Source of the DNA: Anodontia alba
Lineage: Eukaryota; Mollusca; Bivalvia; Lucinida; Lucinidae
Length of the DNA stretch: 64,000 nt
NCBI GenBank assembly: GCA_964016985.1
Contig: OZ024823.1
Location: 135,552,112 to 135,616,111 of the forward strand
Direction: 5' to 3'
Of the stretch, positions 1-14,300 are shown piece after piece; position 1 is the first letter of the stretch; every line of letters starts with the position of its first letter. The notes below the pieces were generated by a model. It had not been told where the DNA came from and made no database searches. It worked only from the letters and a program-made list of their open reading frames with translations. A program made the position numbers and the translations under genes.

Positions 1-983
1 TTTGAAAATTTCAGTAGACTTTTCCTTTCCTGCTAACTCCTCCTACAGTTTACATCCGATCAAGCTGAAACTTCATGTATAGTTAGACCATGATGTGGAG
101 CAGTGCATATTATTTCAAGGTTACAGTCCACTAAATATTAGCAGAGTTATACTTCTTTGAAAATTTTGATTAATTTTTAGTTTATGGCTAAATCCTCCTA
201 CAGTTTACATCCAATCAAGCTGAAACTTCATTTTCAGTTAGACCATGATGTGGAGCAGCGTGTATTGTTTCGAGGTTACAGTCCACCAAATATTAGCAGA
301 GTTAAAACCCCTTCGAAAATGTCTATTAATTTTTTGTTTCCAGCTAAATCCTCCTACAGTTTACGTCCGATCAAACTGAAACTTGATTTGTAGTAAGACT
401 ATGATGTGGAGCAGGGCATACTGTTTCAAGGTTACAGTCCACCAAATATTAGCAGAGTTAAACCCCTTTGAAAATTTCTATTAATTTTTTGTTTCCGGCT
501 AAATCCTCCTACAGTTTACATCCGATCAAGCTGAAACTTCATAAATACTTACATGATGATGTGGAGCAGCACATATTATTTTTAGGTTACAATGCACCAA
601 ATATTTGCAGATTTATGCCCCTTTGAAAGTTTTTGTAAACTTTTCACAGCATGTTGTTTAGAGGTAATAGTGTGCCAAAGGCTCATATGAGCTTATAATA
701 TAGCCATGCTTCTGTGGTGTGTCCTCCGTCAGAAAGCACTTCTCCCTAGAAGCAGCAAATTTCTCCCTTAATTTCTTGGCCAGCTTGGACCGTTAGGTTA
801 CAGTTCACCAAATATCAGCAGAGATTATGCCCCAATGAATTTTTTTTAAATTTTTTTTTTTTTTTTGTAATTCCACTTACAGTTTATATCCGGAGCACTG
901 AATTATACAGGAGCCAGTTAATGTGCTGAATCTTATTACTTGCCACGGGCGTATAATGCCCCGCTTGGCGGAGCTCTTGTTTT
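1..983 (+). repeat. Minisatellite array (about 155-bp unit) with hairpin 3' terminus
   Basis: The motif CTCCTACAGTTTACATCC recurs near 40, 195, 351 and 506 (period about 155 bp), with a diverged copy near 865. Each unit also has ATGATGTGGAGCAG and CCACCAAATATTAGCAGAG. The array ends in a small hairpin CCGCTTGGCGG (961-971) followed by AGCTCTTGTTTT. The element at 22.4-25.7 kb ends the same way, so this is probably the 3' end of a tandem-repeat-bearing mobile element starting left of the window. Short ORFs inside it are not genes. Confidence 0.75.
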
Positions 984-1740
984 CATTGTAATTTTAGCCT
1001 GCCGAAGTCGGATGTGCTGGATCTCGATGCTGCATTAGGGTGAAACACTATTTTTTTTTTTACTGGTCCATAGAAAGAAAGAAAAATGCAGTGACTGGCT
1101 GCAGCAGAGCATGAACACGAAAACGTGATTTGCCAAAATGCGAAGAGATTCTAACACTCTGACAGAATGCTCGGTTGTTGTGAAAGTGAAAGTAGATTTA
1201 ATCGCACATGTCTGATAATACTGAGTTATATTGCCATTTATAATCATGATACTTATGCACAGGTAAGTTCAGCAAGTGTAATTAATGTTGGTATATCATA
1301 ATGTTAATAATGAAACCAGCATTTGCTTTTGGAAATTGCAATACAGAAATTCTTCAACAATGATTATGGAAAATACCGAAATCTCCGCTCGGCAAACTCC
1401 CTAAATGCGACCGAAAATGACAAGACCAGTTGGCAATTTTCAGTTTCTCAAGCCCTGATCTACACTAAAGGAAAACATGCTTTCCTCTTAGAGTAGACCC
1501 ATTTTCAGATGAGTGAAATAAACTAATTTGACAGAGTTGCCTCCCCTAAAAGTGTGTACCTTCAAGGGAAGTAACTGACATGGAACTATTTACCTCCAAG
1601 GTTTGAATGAATAGCGAATTACTGACTGCAAAAGTTGTCTCCTGTTGAAAGATGCTGGCAGAATTTCCAGGTGTATCCACTGGCATTAAAGTAATGTATA
1701 TCTTGACTGTATACCTGTGATATAAGGCAGAATTGACCAT
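984..1740. other. Intron sequence; weak repeat fragments only
   Basis: No coding exon found. Bases 1450-1600 hold a fragment of a dispersed repeat with the phrase AGAGTTGCCTCCC also seen near 29490. The rest is unassigned. Confidence 0.4.
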
Positions 1741-1741
1741 G

Positions 1742-1963
1742 TACACCACAACCTCTTTATAATACTATTGTTGGGGTCCATAGCATAAACTGTGTTAGTT
1801 AGGCAACCGTGTTATATCAACAAAAATGTATAGATTATATTGAAAAATGACCATTTATGGTCATTTTTCAATATAATCTATACATTTTTGGGATCCATCT
1901 TTGAACCGTGTTATATACAAAACCATGTTATAACGAATCATGTTATAAAGAGGTTGTGGTGTA
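1742..1963. mobile_element. MITE, TIR TACACCACAACCTCTTTATAA
   Basis: Inverted terminal repeats TACACCACAACCTC / GAGGTTGTGGTGTA bracket a perfect central palindrome around 1843-1883 (TGACCATTTATGGTCA flanked by long arms). The flanking TA suggests a Tc1/mariner-type non-autonomous element. Related copies are at about 4070-4330 and 29003-29231. Confidence 0.8.
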
Positions 1964-1974
1964 TATGTAAGATA

Positions 1975-2161
1975 TAGACATACATGTATCTCCAGAAATA
2001 TTTTTACTTATTACTCCTTGTAAACATATGTTGTGGATATTCATTAGAAGTGTCTCGCTGAAGCATTTCTGATGAGTACCCACAACATGTGTTTTTGTGG
2101 AGAAATAAAAAAAAATGCCAGTACTTTTCATTGAAAAAAAGCAACATTTTTGGAGCTATGC
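1975..2161. mobile_element. Family A MITE (GTTGTGGGTACTCATT hairpin), next to WARS1 exon
   Basis: The central hairpin pairs TGTTGTGGATATTCATTAGAAG with its complement across GCCTCGC-like loop sequence, inside TTATTTCTCC/GGAGAAATAA arms. The right terminus GGAGCTATG ends about 27 bp before the WARS1 exon at 2188. Confidence 0.75.
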
Positions 2162-2187
2162 AATACAGTGTTTGTTTTCATTGACAG

Positions 2188-2307
2188 AGACGTCCACCAT
2201 TTACTGAATCTGTATGAGCAGAACAAGCCTTTCTACCTCTACACAGGCCGGGGACCATCCTCAGAAGCCATGCATCTGGGTCATCTTATACCATTTATAT
2301 TTACAAA
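2188..2307 (+). CDS. WARS1: WARS1 exon (first in window), HIGH-motif exon
   Basis: Encodes [11 protein letters not shown] through [10 protein letters not shown], including the ATP-binding HLGH signature. The acceptor is ttgacag|a and the donor is aa|gtgagt, which splits the final Lys codon. Family A MITE sequence ends about 27 bp before the exon, so the polypyrimidine tract and AG are almost the only unique intron sequence there. Confidence 0.95.
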
Positions 2308-5300
2308 GTGAGTATTGTTATTCTTATTATGTGTTTCATTTGTTTTGTTATTTTTTCATCATCTTTCTTTCATTTGGTGCCTCAGAAAGGCTGTGCTTTA
2401 TGATTGCGGCAATGCCTCAGTATCTACACTTATGTTTTTGTATATCATAAGTTTCAGTTAACATAAGCAGAAATTCTGCCTTAGCAGTTTAATAAGCTGA
2501 CCTGGTGAAGGAAGTCATTGCCCAATCCACAGTGTAGCTTGGAGAATATATCCATGCCGGCCTCAGTGGCCCAGTTGGATGTGCCGTCAGACTGGAGACC
2601 CAGAGGTCACGGGTTCAACCCCCGCCGAGGTCGGCAACATTCTTTCGTGGAGATTGATCATGAAATATTTTCTATGGTCATTCTCTCCCTTTCGCTGTTT
2701 CAAGAAGGGCAGTTGTCAGTTTCTGGCAAAGAATGTGCACAATACTGGTCAGCCGCTTAGAGGACTGGTTAGGTAAACTGACCGCGCTCAACATGACCCC
2801 ATTGGGTTGACTGGGCTGTAAAACCTCAACACAAACAAACAAAATATATCCATGTTCTAGGATGTCATATTGAGATGTTTGAATGCAAAGAAAATAAAGT
2901 GCAGTACTAAGATCTGACCCAGACATTTTTTCTCTGCAAGACCTGTAAGTGACCTAGAATGTTTGACAGCCTGGAAATGAGTTTTTCGTCCTTACGTATT
3001 AGTACAGACAACCCACTTTATACGGACACTCGATACAACGACAAAATTCTTTATAATGACATTTTGACTGTCACAAAATCTTCGCTTAAGCGGCAACAAT
3101 TAGTCACAAATTATGCAAGAATATTGTATTTATTACTTTAAAGAAACATGTTTGCAGGGGCGTATAATATCTCGTTGAGATAGTTGAGCTTCCAGAATCA
3201 TAGTATCATAGTTGAGCTCCCAGAAACACAATATTATAGATGAACTACAAGTTGAGCTGTACCTAATGACTTGTGTCACCAGCAGAGACTGAGACAGACT
3301 TAACTTATGCATCTTTGCAATTTGATTAGTCATTAGGCTTCTAGGCTTCTAGGCAGGCACCAAAGAGTGTGAATATGCAGATGTTCTCATCACAAAAACA
3401 TGCCTATATAATTTTGAGCCCCCCCTTAAATCCCACTTTTATATAGTAAAACTGGGATTTACAGGGGCATACATTATTTTTCTTATTTCTGCTCAAAAAC
3501 TTAGATTGTGGGTACCCCTTAGAACTGGCCTCGGTGGCTCAGTTGGATGCGCCGTCCGACTGGAGACCAGGAGGTCGCGGATTCAACCCCCGCCGAGGTC
3601 GGCAACATTCTTTCGTGGAGATTGATCATGAAATATTTTCTACGGTCATTCTCTCCCTTCCGCTGATTCAAGAAGGGCAGTTGTCAGTTTCTGGCGAAAG
3701 AATGTGCACAATACTGGTTAACCGCTTAGAGGACTAAGCCTGCCCAGTAAATGTGTGGTTAGGTAAACTGACCGCGCTCGACATGACCCTATTGGGTTGA
3801 CTGGGCCGTAAAACCTCAACACAAACAAACAAAAAAACCCCTTAGAACTGCCTCACTGAAGCAGTTCTAATGCGTACCCACAATCTATGTTTTGTGCAAA
3901 AATATTAAAATTTATCAGAATTTTATCTGAAAACTTGCAGTTTTTGGTGGTGAAATTTTCAATATATTTGTATAGGCATGGTTTCGTAATGGATTCCTGA
4001 CTGATGTATTCATGTCTGAACATATGTTTTTCTAGCATTGCAGAAAATGTAGTTATGAAAAGAATACACCACAACCACTTTGTAAAACTGTTGCTGGAGT
4101 CCAAAGTAATAACCCTGTTAGCTAAACAACCATGTTTTATCCAAACAAAAATGTATAGATTATAAAGAAAAGTGACCATAAATGATCTTTTTTTTTTATA
4201 TAATCTTTAAATTTTTGTGATAAATGGTCATTTTTTCTGTATAATCTATGCATATTTTGTTTTGATACAACTTGTAGTCCACCTTTAAACCATCTCATAT
4301 CCAAAATGATCTTATAATGAACTGTCTTATAAAGAAGTATCAGAATATTGATAATTCTATCCCCAAAATAACACCGAGTTATGTAGAAACTTGAATGTGT
4401 TTTTTATTTTTGTCTGGTTGGATGCCACAGTGTTAGAAATTAACTATTTTTTTTAAGTAGCAAGTAGTTGCTACCTGGTCTGAATGTAGGTAGCAAAATG
4501 CATCTACATGGCAGCAAAAGATGTTGCCCGCGTGTCATGGGTTAAACCTTCACAAGCTAAGCATATTTAGCAGACAGCATTTTCAAAGTATTTTTCTACT
4601 TCAGCAAAAATCAGGATTGACATACATGTGAACTGTCTGCTTAGCAGACAGTTCACATGAAACAACAAGCCTAATTTGCACTGAGGACATTCACAACACA
4701 AAGTTGATAGTGTTCAAGGCACTATACCAGATAGCAACTTTTTGCTACCAACAGTTTTACCAGGAAGCAAACTGAATTTTCAGGTAGCAAATTTGCTACT
4801 TGCTACTATTAATTTCGAACCCTGTGCCATAATAGAGTTGGTAGTGTGTCTGACTGCAGATCCAGGGATCACAAGTTCAAATCTCAGCTCGGCCATTTAA
4901 CTTTTTATGGAGATTGGTCATGAAATTGTTTCAACAGACATTCTTCCTCTTCTGCTGATTCAAGAAGGGCATTTGTCAGTTACTGGCAAAAGTGTATGCA
5001 CAAAGTACTGGATAACCACTTAGAGGACTAAGCCTCCCCAGAAAAAGTGTAGGTAAACATTTAGCACTCTGGGTAAAATATTCATGAGACATTTTGAAAT
5101 ATTTTTCCTAGTTTTACCAGAAAACAGGATTTGACATTTCATGCAAATCATATCCATTGGATGAAATGCCAAATCTTGTTTTCAAGGAAAAATATCCTCA
5201 ATTTGTTGTTTGCTAAATTAGGGAAGAGAGTGGTAATGGTTAACTGACCAGCTTGCCATGACCTTAACCGTGTTGACTGGGCGGTAAAACTCAAATATAA

Positions 5301-8300
5301 CTGAATGTTGTTTATTTCCAGATGGTTACAAGACACATTTGATGTTCCACTTGTGATACAGCTGACCGATGATGAAAAGTTTCTATGGAAGGATCTTACA
5401 TTGGAGGAGGCACATAGACTAGCAATTGAGAATGCCAGAGATATCATAGCTCTAGGGTTTGATGTGGATAAAACTTTCATATTTAGTGATCTAGAATATG
5501 TAGGGTAAGACATAGCTTCAGATAAGAGGGAGTATTCACATAATTATTTTCTTATTTCTCCACAAAAACATGTTGTGGGTACTCATTAGAAGTGCCTTGG
5601 TGAGGTGCCTCTAATGAGTACCCACATCATATGTTTTCATAGAGAAATAAGAAAATTATCAGTACTTTATATTACTGTGCTTTAGCCTCACACAAGATGG
5701 CAGTTTCAGGTGGGATATTATACCAGGAAATATGTACAAGTATTTACATTTCCTTGTTAGACAATCTTTTCTAGTATTGGATTAAACCTAATTTTATTTC
5801 AAATTGAAATTCTAATATGATTTTGAACATTTATAGAATAAATTCTGTCCTTTTAGGGTAGACCTTTTTATACCCTGCCTAACATTGTGGCGGTGTATTA
5901 TGGTATCATTTGGCTGTCCATGTGTTCATCCCTCTGTTGTCTGTCTGTCCATCCATATTTTCATTTCTGGATGATAACTTGACATGACAAGTTTTCTTCT
6001 TGGAAAAAAATGGCAAAAAAAAAACAAAAAAACATGCTCAACTGATAATTTAACCAACTTTTTATGTTTTATGGCTACTGCCCTCAACTCTGGTACTCTT
6101 GTGAGTCTGTTCACAACAAGTGGTATTACTAGATTTACCTTGGGGACTTGTTTTCTCTGATAACACTTGTTCTCTGCACTGTAATATATTATTTTTAAAT
6201 GTAGAAAACCATTTAAAGAGTGTAATTTGATTAACTTTTTATGCAAATGTAGATTTTGGAATTGGTTTTGAGCAGGGCTCTGGAAATTTTGAAATCTGAA
6301 TCGGTCCAGCCGATGACGATGACGTCATCAATGAGCCCATTTCCAAAAAAAAAAAAAATGTGTATATCACCTGTCACGAAAACTAATGACAATTGGCAGT
6401 CCTATAACTCTTTTTAAATAATACACCTCAACTCCCTTATATGACGGAAGTCCGGGTACAACGAGCATGATCAAAGCTGGCGTCATCAATAAATACAGTC
6501 AGGTATGTTAAAAGAAAGAAAAAAAAAAAAAGAAAAAGAAAAAACGGTTTTGTTGTTATTTCCACCTCCGCAGGGTTTTCCTAAACTATTTATAAACAAC
6601 TGATTCCCGTCTTGTATAAGCGCGAAGACGGCGGGAAACAGGAGAGACGGAACGAAACGACTTTCATGGACCTAATTAGGTCTAATAAAAAAGGCCTGCG
6701 CCACGGGCGGTTTTGCAGTTTTCAGTGTTTCAAGATTTAATCAGACTTCTTAAATTTTAAGCACTGACCAATCTTGCCAAGCGCAAGTGGTGCATTACTT
6801 ATTTTTACTGTGAAATCTACCTTGAATTATACTCGCGTGTTACGGCAATCAACAAAAAAAAAAAAAAAAAAAAAAAAGCAATCAATTATACCCAGATCAG
6901 ACGCCGTTGTATGCGACATCTGATCAGGACGTACATGGTTTGGGAATTTATTTATCGAATCTGGGACCGACAAACCGTGTTGATCAAAACAAAAAAGAAG
7001 AGGAAGAAAACGGGTGCGTTCAAGCGGTGCATTCTTTTATCACTCTCAGTAAAGCGACCTGTGATCTTTTGGACACGCCGCCTGCACCTGGATGTTTTGC
7101 AGTCTCAGTGTATTCACACGTGTCACCCAAACGGATTAATTATCAGACTACCGATACTGATGATTCGTGTTAATCGCTTGTTTACCGCACAAAGGTCAGT
7201 GAAGTGTTGATTTTTTGACAATGTTTGGATAATGACGTAATTAATTTGTGCTGCGGGTAGGTTGCCGTTATTCAGCTGTCTCTCCAATATACATGTCAAA
7301 TGACCGTTTAGAGCCTTTTAACTACCATAATATCGCATTTAAAAGGTGCGCGGACGTTGTCAGTTTGGAAAGACTAGACCGTTTGTGATTTTTTAGACAT
7401 CATTGATTTGTGAAAATTGGTTGGATTGGGAAATGTTGCACCGATTTATTAGCGTTTTGGGGTGTTTGAAATTGGTCCAGAATTCTTAATTTCGGTCCAG
7501 ACCGGCTATTTTTCCGGTTTTCCCGAGCCCTGGTTTTGAGCTACTACATTGTGTTTTATATTTTTAGAATTTTTTGTGTGGGTTTCTAGTTAACTGTCTT
7601 AACACCATTACTTGACTAATTGCATAACAGAGCATCATTTTATTGGCATCTGTGCAGAGTTTTATGGTCTCAGTCATGAGAAACATATTGAAATGCAATA
7701 CCCTACTAACCCAACTTTGATATAGTATTAGTCTGGAAGGTGGGGGTCAAATTCTCTAAGAGAAAAACATGGCATGGAGTAAATGTCAGTGGATTTTCAT
7801 CAAACTTGATATATGCATTGATATCATGGAGATCTGGTTTAGGATTGCTAATGGGTAAATTTTGTTAATTTTTGACAGAGTTATCGGCCCACAACACATC
7901 CATATTTTCATTTCAAGATCATAATTTGAGTAAACATTAATGGATTTTCAACAAACTACTCTGCTTTCGACATCTTTCAGAAAGTCGATTTTTTCTTGAC
8001 GCTTTACATAGAAGAAGTAAATTTGCAAAATTTTGTCATGATTTAATGCAAAACCATTTGTTGTAACTACCTATGTACAAACATTTTTGTTCTAGTAATT
8101 GGTTTTTAAAAAATCAAATATTTTCACTTTTTCCCATAGTAAAAACGAAGCAAAATCATGCAGAAATCTGTAGGGTAGGTAACTTGAAGCAAAATTTTTA
8201 ACAAGTTCCACTTGTTCAATTTTGCTGAAATTTTCACAGTATTGTTAAACATCAATTATTTAAATTCAGCAAAGAAAGAAAAGTAAAAAATATTTTCTAA

Positions 8301-11300
8301 GACAAAAATTCCCAAAAATCATTTTACTATAGAAATTGCATAGGTCAGACCAACTTTTGGCTGTAAGTTTAATTTTAGTGTAAATATTTGTGAACAAAAA
8401 ACACAGAGAAACAGGAAAGACAAATGGTTTCTGATAAGATATGGTCAACCAGAACAAAATATTTTCATTTAAAATAAAAGGCCAAGCAAAAAACGTCCTT
8501 CCAAGAGATGTCGAAAGGATAGTAACTTGGTTTATGCATTGATATTGTGGAGATCTGGTTTGGAATTGCCAATGGGCAAATTTCGTCAATTTTTGAAAGA
8601 GTTATCAGCCTGCAACAAGTCTGGATTTTTGTTTCCGGACGATAACTTGAGTAAACATCAAAGGATTTTCACCAAACTTGCTATGTGCATTGATATTGTA
8701 GAGATCTGCTTTGGGAATGCTAATGGGCAAATTTTACAGGGTTATCTGCTCGGGATACGATAGTGGCAGGGTATTATTGTTTCACATTTTTATTCCTATT
8801 TAGAGTAAGACTGCTTCTTAAAAAGGGGCTTGGTGTGCAGGAAAGCAGACAGGAAGTCAAAAAAGTTGTCTCCCATCATCCATGTGAAACAAAAAACAAC
8901 AACAAAAAAACAACAAAAAAAAAAAAGCAGCAAAATCTCTAGTTGTATCCATTCACCTTAGCCTGTATCTTTGAACAGACTTTCTGTTTATCTCTTTTAA
9001 ATGAGTTGATCATGTTTGATCCTTACATGGTTGGAGTGAGTGGCTTAATTCAGAACTTGGCAACTAAAAAAACAGTGGATGGGTCCTTAAAACTATTTAC
9101 AAGCAGCAGTCAGAGGTATGCTAAAAATAATGAAAATGCATTTCTCTGACAGGGAAAGTTAACACTCAGCGTGCTGGGTAAAAATTTCAGCAGAGGACAT
9201 TTTGAAATATTTTTCTTATTTTTCCCAGAAAATAAACTTTGACATTTCATGCAAATTGTCTTCTTAGGAGACATTTTGCATGAAATGTCAAAGCCTATTT
9301 TCTGGGGAATATAAAAAGAAATATGATCAGTTTGTCTTCTGCTGAATCTTCCCGGAGAGTGGCAATGGTTAAATAACAGCACAGTAATAATGCATGTATA
9401 TTGTGCGATTGTTTCACTCCAGGATTCATTTTTTAGCAAAAGCAAATTATTATGGTGGGCAATGCGAGAAAAGGGGGATCAAAAACTTTTAAAAATAGCA
9501 TTTGATCCCCCTGTTTTTATCCTCTGCCATGATGAGTACCTCTGCCTTAAGACAGGATGCCAATACAGAGTGACCTCACTTGGATGCCAATACAGAGTGA
9601 CCTCACTTGGAAGTGTATCATTTGACCATAATTATGATACCTAACTTGTTTCAATCATGTCTTTACAAAACCTCACTTTCATACTTTTGTTTACAGACAG
9701 TGTCCCGAGTTTTACAGAAATATGTGTCGTGTGCAGAAACTAGTCACATTTAACCAAGTGAAAGGCATATTTGGTTTTGGTGACAGTGATTGTATAGGAA
9801 AGATCAGTTTCCCGGCAGTACAGGCAGCTCCCAGTTTTAGTTCTTCTTTCCCGCTGATCTTCAACAACAGGAAGGATATACCATGTCTTATACCATGTGC
9901 CATTGATCAGGTTAGTTCTTGTATTGTGTGGGGTACCAGAAAAGCCTTCAAGGAGCCATACGCAAAAGGCAGATGTTGAGACCATGTGCCATTGATCAGG
10001 TTACTGTATTTACCCTAAGTATTGGGACACATCAGGTCCTTACTGTACTTGGCCTAAAATATGAACGTCCATTTTGCTATCTATTGATGTGTGTAAAAAC
10101 TGCTGGATGAGCGGCAAACAGTGTAGACCCTGATCAGATGCCGCATTCTGCGGCATCTGATCTGGGTCTACACTGTTTGCCCTGACCTGTCTGTCCTAAT
10201 ACTTAGGGTAATAACGGTAGTTTTTGTAATATGTGGGGTACCAGAAAAGCCTACAAGGAGCCATATGCAAAAAGCAGGTGTTGATACATTCTGCATGCAT
10301 CAGGTCATGGCAGTTTATTTTGTACACCATTTAGATAGCTTAAGAAAAGTAGGGTATGCTGATCAATAGCTCTAGAAAAGAGGATTATCTAGATAAATAT
10401 TTTCTTATCTCTCCATGAAAACACGTATTGTTTTTATGGAAAAATAAGAGAAGTATTTATCTGGATACCACTCTTATATGCAACTCTGGAGATTTGTCTT
10501 AAGTGATGAAAGGTTTTGTATAAAACAGTTTCCAGTCTGAGGAGCACCTTTTTGTATATGGGTTGTTTGTTCACTCAAAACTTGATTTTAAAACAAGGGA
10601 TAACGTAATTATCGTAAAAATTCAGACAGACAGGCCTGAGCAAACAATATAGACCCAGATCAGACACTGTAGAATATAGTAGCTGAACAAGGTCTGCACT
10701 GTTTGCCACTCATTCAGCAGCTTTATAGACACCTTCAAAGGAAAAATGAACTTGTTCAAGTTTAAGGACAAGTACGGTAAAGAGTTGAGGAGTCCACAGT
10801 TAATGTTCAGGGTAAATACAGTATCTCTCTGTTGTAAAATGTGAAGAAAAAAAAAAAAAAAAAATAAATAAATAAATGAACTGGAATGGCATGGTATAAT
10901 TTATATTTCATTCTCAGAAAGCAAACTATTATTTACAATAAATAGTGGTATCCTTATTGTGAACCTTCTTGGTATTAGCACACAATGCACCTGTATCTAT
11001 TTAAATAAAGGAATGCATCTGCCAGATAAGAAAGGGAAGGAATTCTGGAAGAGTAAGGTCTAGACCCAGTAGGCAAATGACATTTATACAACTTACAGGC
11101 TTTCAAGTGGGCCTTACTTTTCCCTACTTTTTTTTGTGCTCCTACTTTTCCCTACTTTTTTTCTGTAAGTACCCTATTAGCCCTACTTTTTAGTCCAAAA
11201 ATGTTTGAAGTAACCAAAATTTGTAATTTATTCCTCGCTCGCTTCGCTGGCTTGGATTTTTCAGATTGGACTATGCAGATCCAAGAGAAAAACTTGACAT

Positions 11301-14300
11301 GTCAAGTTATCAGCCATGATGCAAAAGTTTATAAAATATTTTTACTTCAGTTGTAATGCCTTTTTATACCCTGCCACATGATAGTGGTGGGATATCATGG
11401 TATCACGTTGGCTGTCCCTGCGTCCATCTGTCGTTCGCTGTCTGTTGTCCATCCATCCTTATTTATGTTTCCGGACTATAATTTGAGTAAATGTAAATGG
11501 ATTTTCACCAAACTCGGTGTGTGCATTGATATTGTGGAGATCTGGTTTGGGATTGTTAATGGGCAAATTTTGTCAAGTTTTGACAGAGTTATCTGCCCCT
11601 GATACGTCTGTATTTTCATTTCCGGATGATAACTTTAGTAAATGTCATTGGATTTTCACCAAACATGGTATGTGCATTGATGTTGTGGAGATCTGCTTTG
11701 GGATTGCTAATGGGTAAATTTTGTCCATTTTTGACAGTTTGAGTTATCTGCCTGCAATACATCTGTATTTTACTTTCAGGACAATAACTTGTGTAAACAA
11801 TGGATGTTTCACCAAATTTGATATGTGCATTTATATTATGGAGATCTGCTTTGGGATTGCTCAACGGCAAATTTCGTCAATTTTGACAAAGTTATCTGCC
11901 GGCGACATGATAATGGCAGGGTATTATCTTTCAAGTTATTTGGAACATTTATTTTGGTATTTCCTTTGTATGGTAATGTAGTGTTGTTCAGTGAAAAGTT
12001 TGTTTGCTTTAATATTATATCCTTTCCTAAGTCTAAAAACACTCAGAACGGCCCTACTATCTTTACTTTTCATGATTGAAATTCCTACTTTTGCCCTACC
12101 TTATCAAAATTTTGAGCCCTACTTTATCCCTACTTTTTCGATGGAGGGCACTAGAAAGCCTGAACTTTGTATTAATGTCTATGCAATGTCGTAGTGTTGC
12201 ATCAGTGTTAATATGACATTGTAGAAAGGTAATGTGTCAACTGGGATGATGTTACATGGACAGTAATACGACATATAAATGTCATGCGCCAACTGGGGAG
12301 TGATTTGCCAGATTTTATGTGCAGTATCTTTACCAGTTTACATTGTTAACATTGTGATTTCTGTTCGGAAAAGAAAAAAAAAGTGGAAGTCTGATCTATC
12401 CTACTCCAAAAGGAGAATTATATATATATATATAAAGCAAACTATTATTTACAATAAATTTTTTTATCTGTACCCTTGAAAAGTTGTTTCTAGAAGTTTT
12501 GTCCTCTAAATCCTTTGTGGGCTGTGTTTATCCCAACATATTTCAAACAAGTATGCTATCTATAAATAATATATATATATGTTACAGGATCCCTACTTCA
12601 GAATGACGAGAGATGTAGCTCCCAGAATGCACTGTCAGAAACCTGCTCTACTTCACTCCACTTTCTTCCCAGCTCTTCAAGGAGCACAGAGTAAAATGAG
12701 TGCCAGTGATCCTAATTCCTCCATTTTCTTGACAGACACTGATAAGCAGATAAAAAATAAGGTGGGTGAGGTAAATGATTAGTTTGTATTGATGGAAGTG
12801 GCAGATTTTATCTTAACCCTTGCCATGATGAATAAATTTAGATGCCACTCCCATTTCTAAGTTTCAGCTGGTTTGATTACTTGATCACAGTTTATAATAC
12901 AAATCCACTTAATGACAAACAATGCAGATTCAGATCAGTTGGCCTCTTCAGAAGCCAATTGATCTGGATCTACACTGTTTACAAAGGTTCACAGGACCGG
13001 GTTCACAGAGCTAGGGTTGATAAAATAAAGTTCCATGTAAAACATACCTCTGTAAGTTTTTGCAAGATTTTAAAATGGAAAGCAGAATACATTATAACTC
13101 GTAGTGTTTCCTGTATATAAGAATCGTTTCATGACAGTAGGGTAGGATAATTGGTAAAATTAGAAATCATTTTAACCATATGCCAGCAGAGGTACGGGCT
13201 GATCTGGGTCACCACCTGTAACCTATGCCATAATGTCATTGTTTGCTCAGAGGGGCTCATATTTCTATCTGTGAAGTAGATAAAATGTGAAAAAAAATGT
13301 GACATTGTAGTTTGCTTAACGTTTCACCTGATGGAAACATCAATGTTTTGACTGAAAATATAGAAATAAATAATACAGTTTACTTATTTTCCACAAATCC
13401 TTTTTATAATACTTGAGCATTGTTCTTTCTACAAAAGTATATTAAACTTTTCAAAATCAGTGATTTATATAAAATTTTCAAAATCAGTGATTTATATAAA
13501 CTTTCCCAAACAAGTTGTTTATAAGAAAATTATTATTTGAAAATGAAATAAAAATTACTGCAATAACTAAATATTGGGACAGACAGGCCTGAGCAAACAG
13601 TGTAGACCCAGATCAGATGCTGCAGAATGCATCATCCAGCACTATTGTAGGCACATCAACAGATAGTAAAATACAGTTCGTTATCTTGACTTGGCTTATC
13701 TCGAATAACCCCTTATCTTAAAATGAAAATCTGGTCCCATTTTAACATGGAAATCTAACAACACGTAATAAATATTGTGGAAAAGAGGAGAAATCGCTCC
13801 TAAGGAGCAATTTATCCTCTTTTCCACAATATTTTTCAAACCAGCTCTAACTTAGGAGTCAAATTACATTTTCATTTGTGGAATGTGGTTGTTTGATTTA
13901 TTTTTCCTCAGTTCTTCGAATCTGATATGTCAAGGTACAGATATATTGAAGTATTCAAAGAAACTCTTGGACTTCGAGATAATGAGAGTTGACTGTAGAC
14001 TTGTTCAAATTTTAGGACAAGTATGGTAAGGAGTTAAGTCTACCAATACTTAGGGCAAATATGGTATGAAACATTTGCAGTCACAAGGATCCACAGAAAA
14101 TAATGAAAGTTGAACTCTTTGTGCTGCTTTGGATTTCCTTGATGTTTTGAATATTTGTTCTAAAATCCTATTCAGTTTTATGTCCATCATTGTCCTCATT
14201 TTCCTTTTCTTATTTTTCTTTGACTCCTAAACAGGTCAATAAACATGCTTTCTCTGGAGGAGGAGCTACTGTTGAAGAGCATCGAGAGAAGGGAGGTAAC

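Noticed and set aside
1..2187. Upstream WARS1 exons (WHEP domain, FFSHR block) in the left 2.2 kb
   Set aside because: Read all frames for the expected residues before RD; none found next to plausible splice sites, so the upstream exons are outside the window.
2557..2640. tRNA gene suggested by A- and B-box-like motifs
   Set aside because: Motifs belong to a SINE head with body, A-rich tail and target duplication; no acceptor stem. The same holds at 3528, 16462, 40378 and 47812.
6907..7210. Overlapping ORFs of 88 and 99 codons in the hAT-like element
   Set aside because: No recognised domain, overlapping frames in the same stretch, and no hAT transposase or dimerisation motifs; not called as genes.
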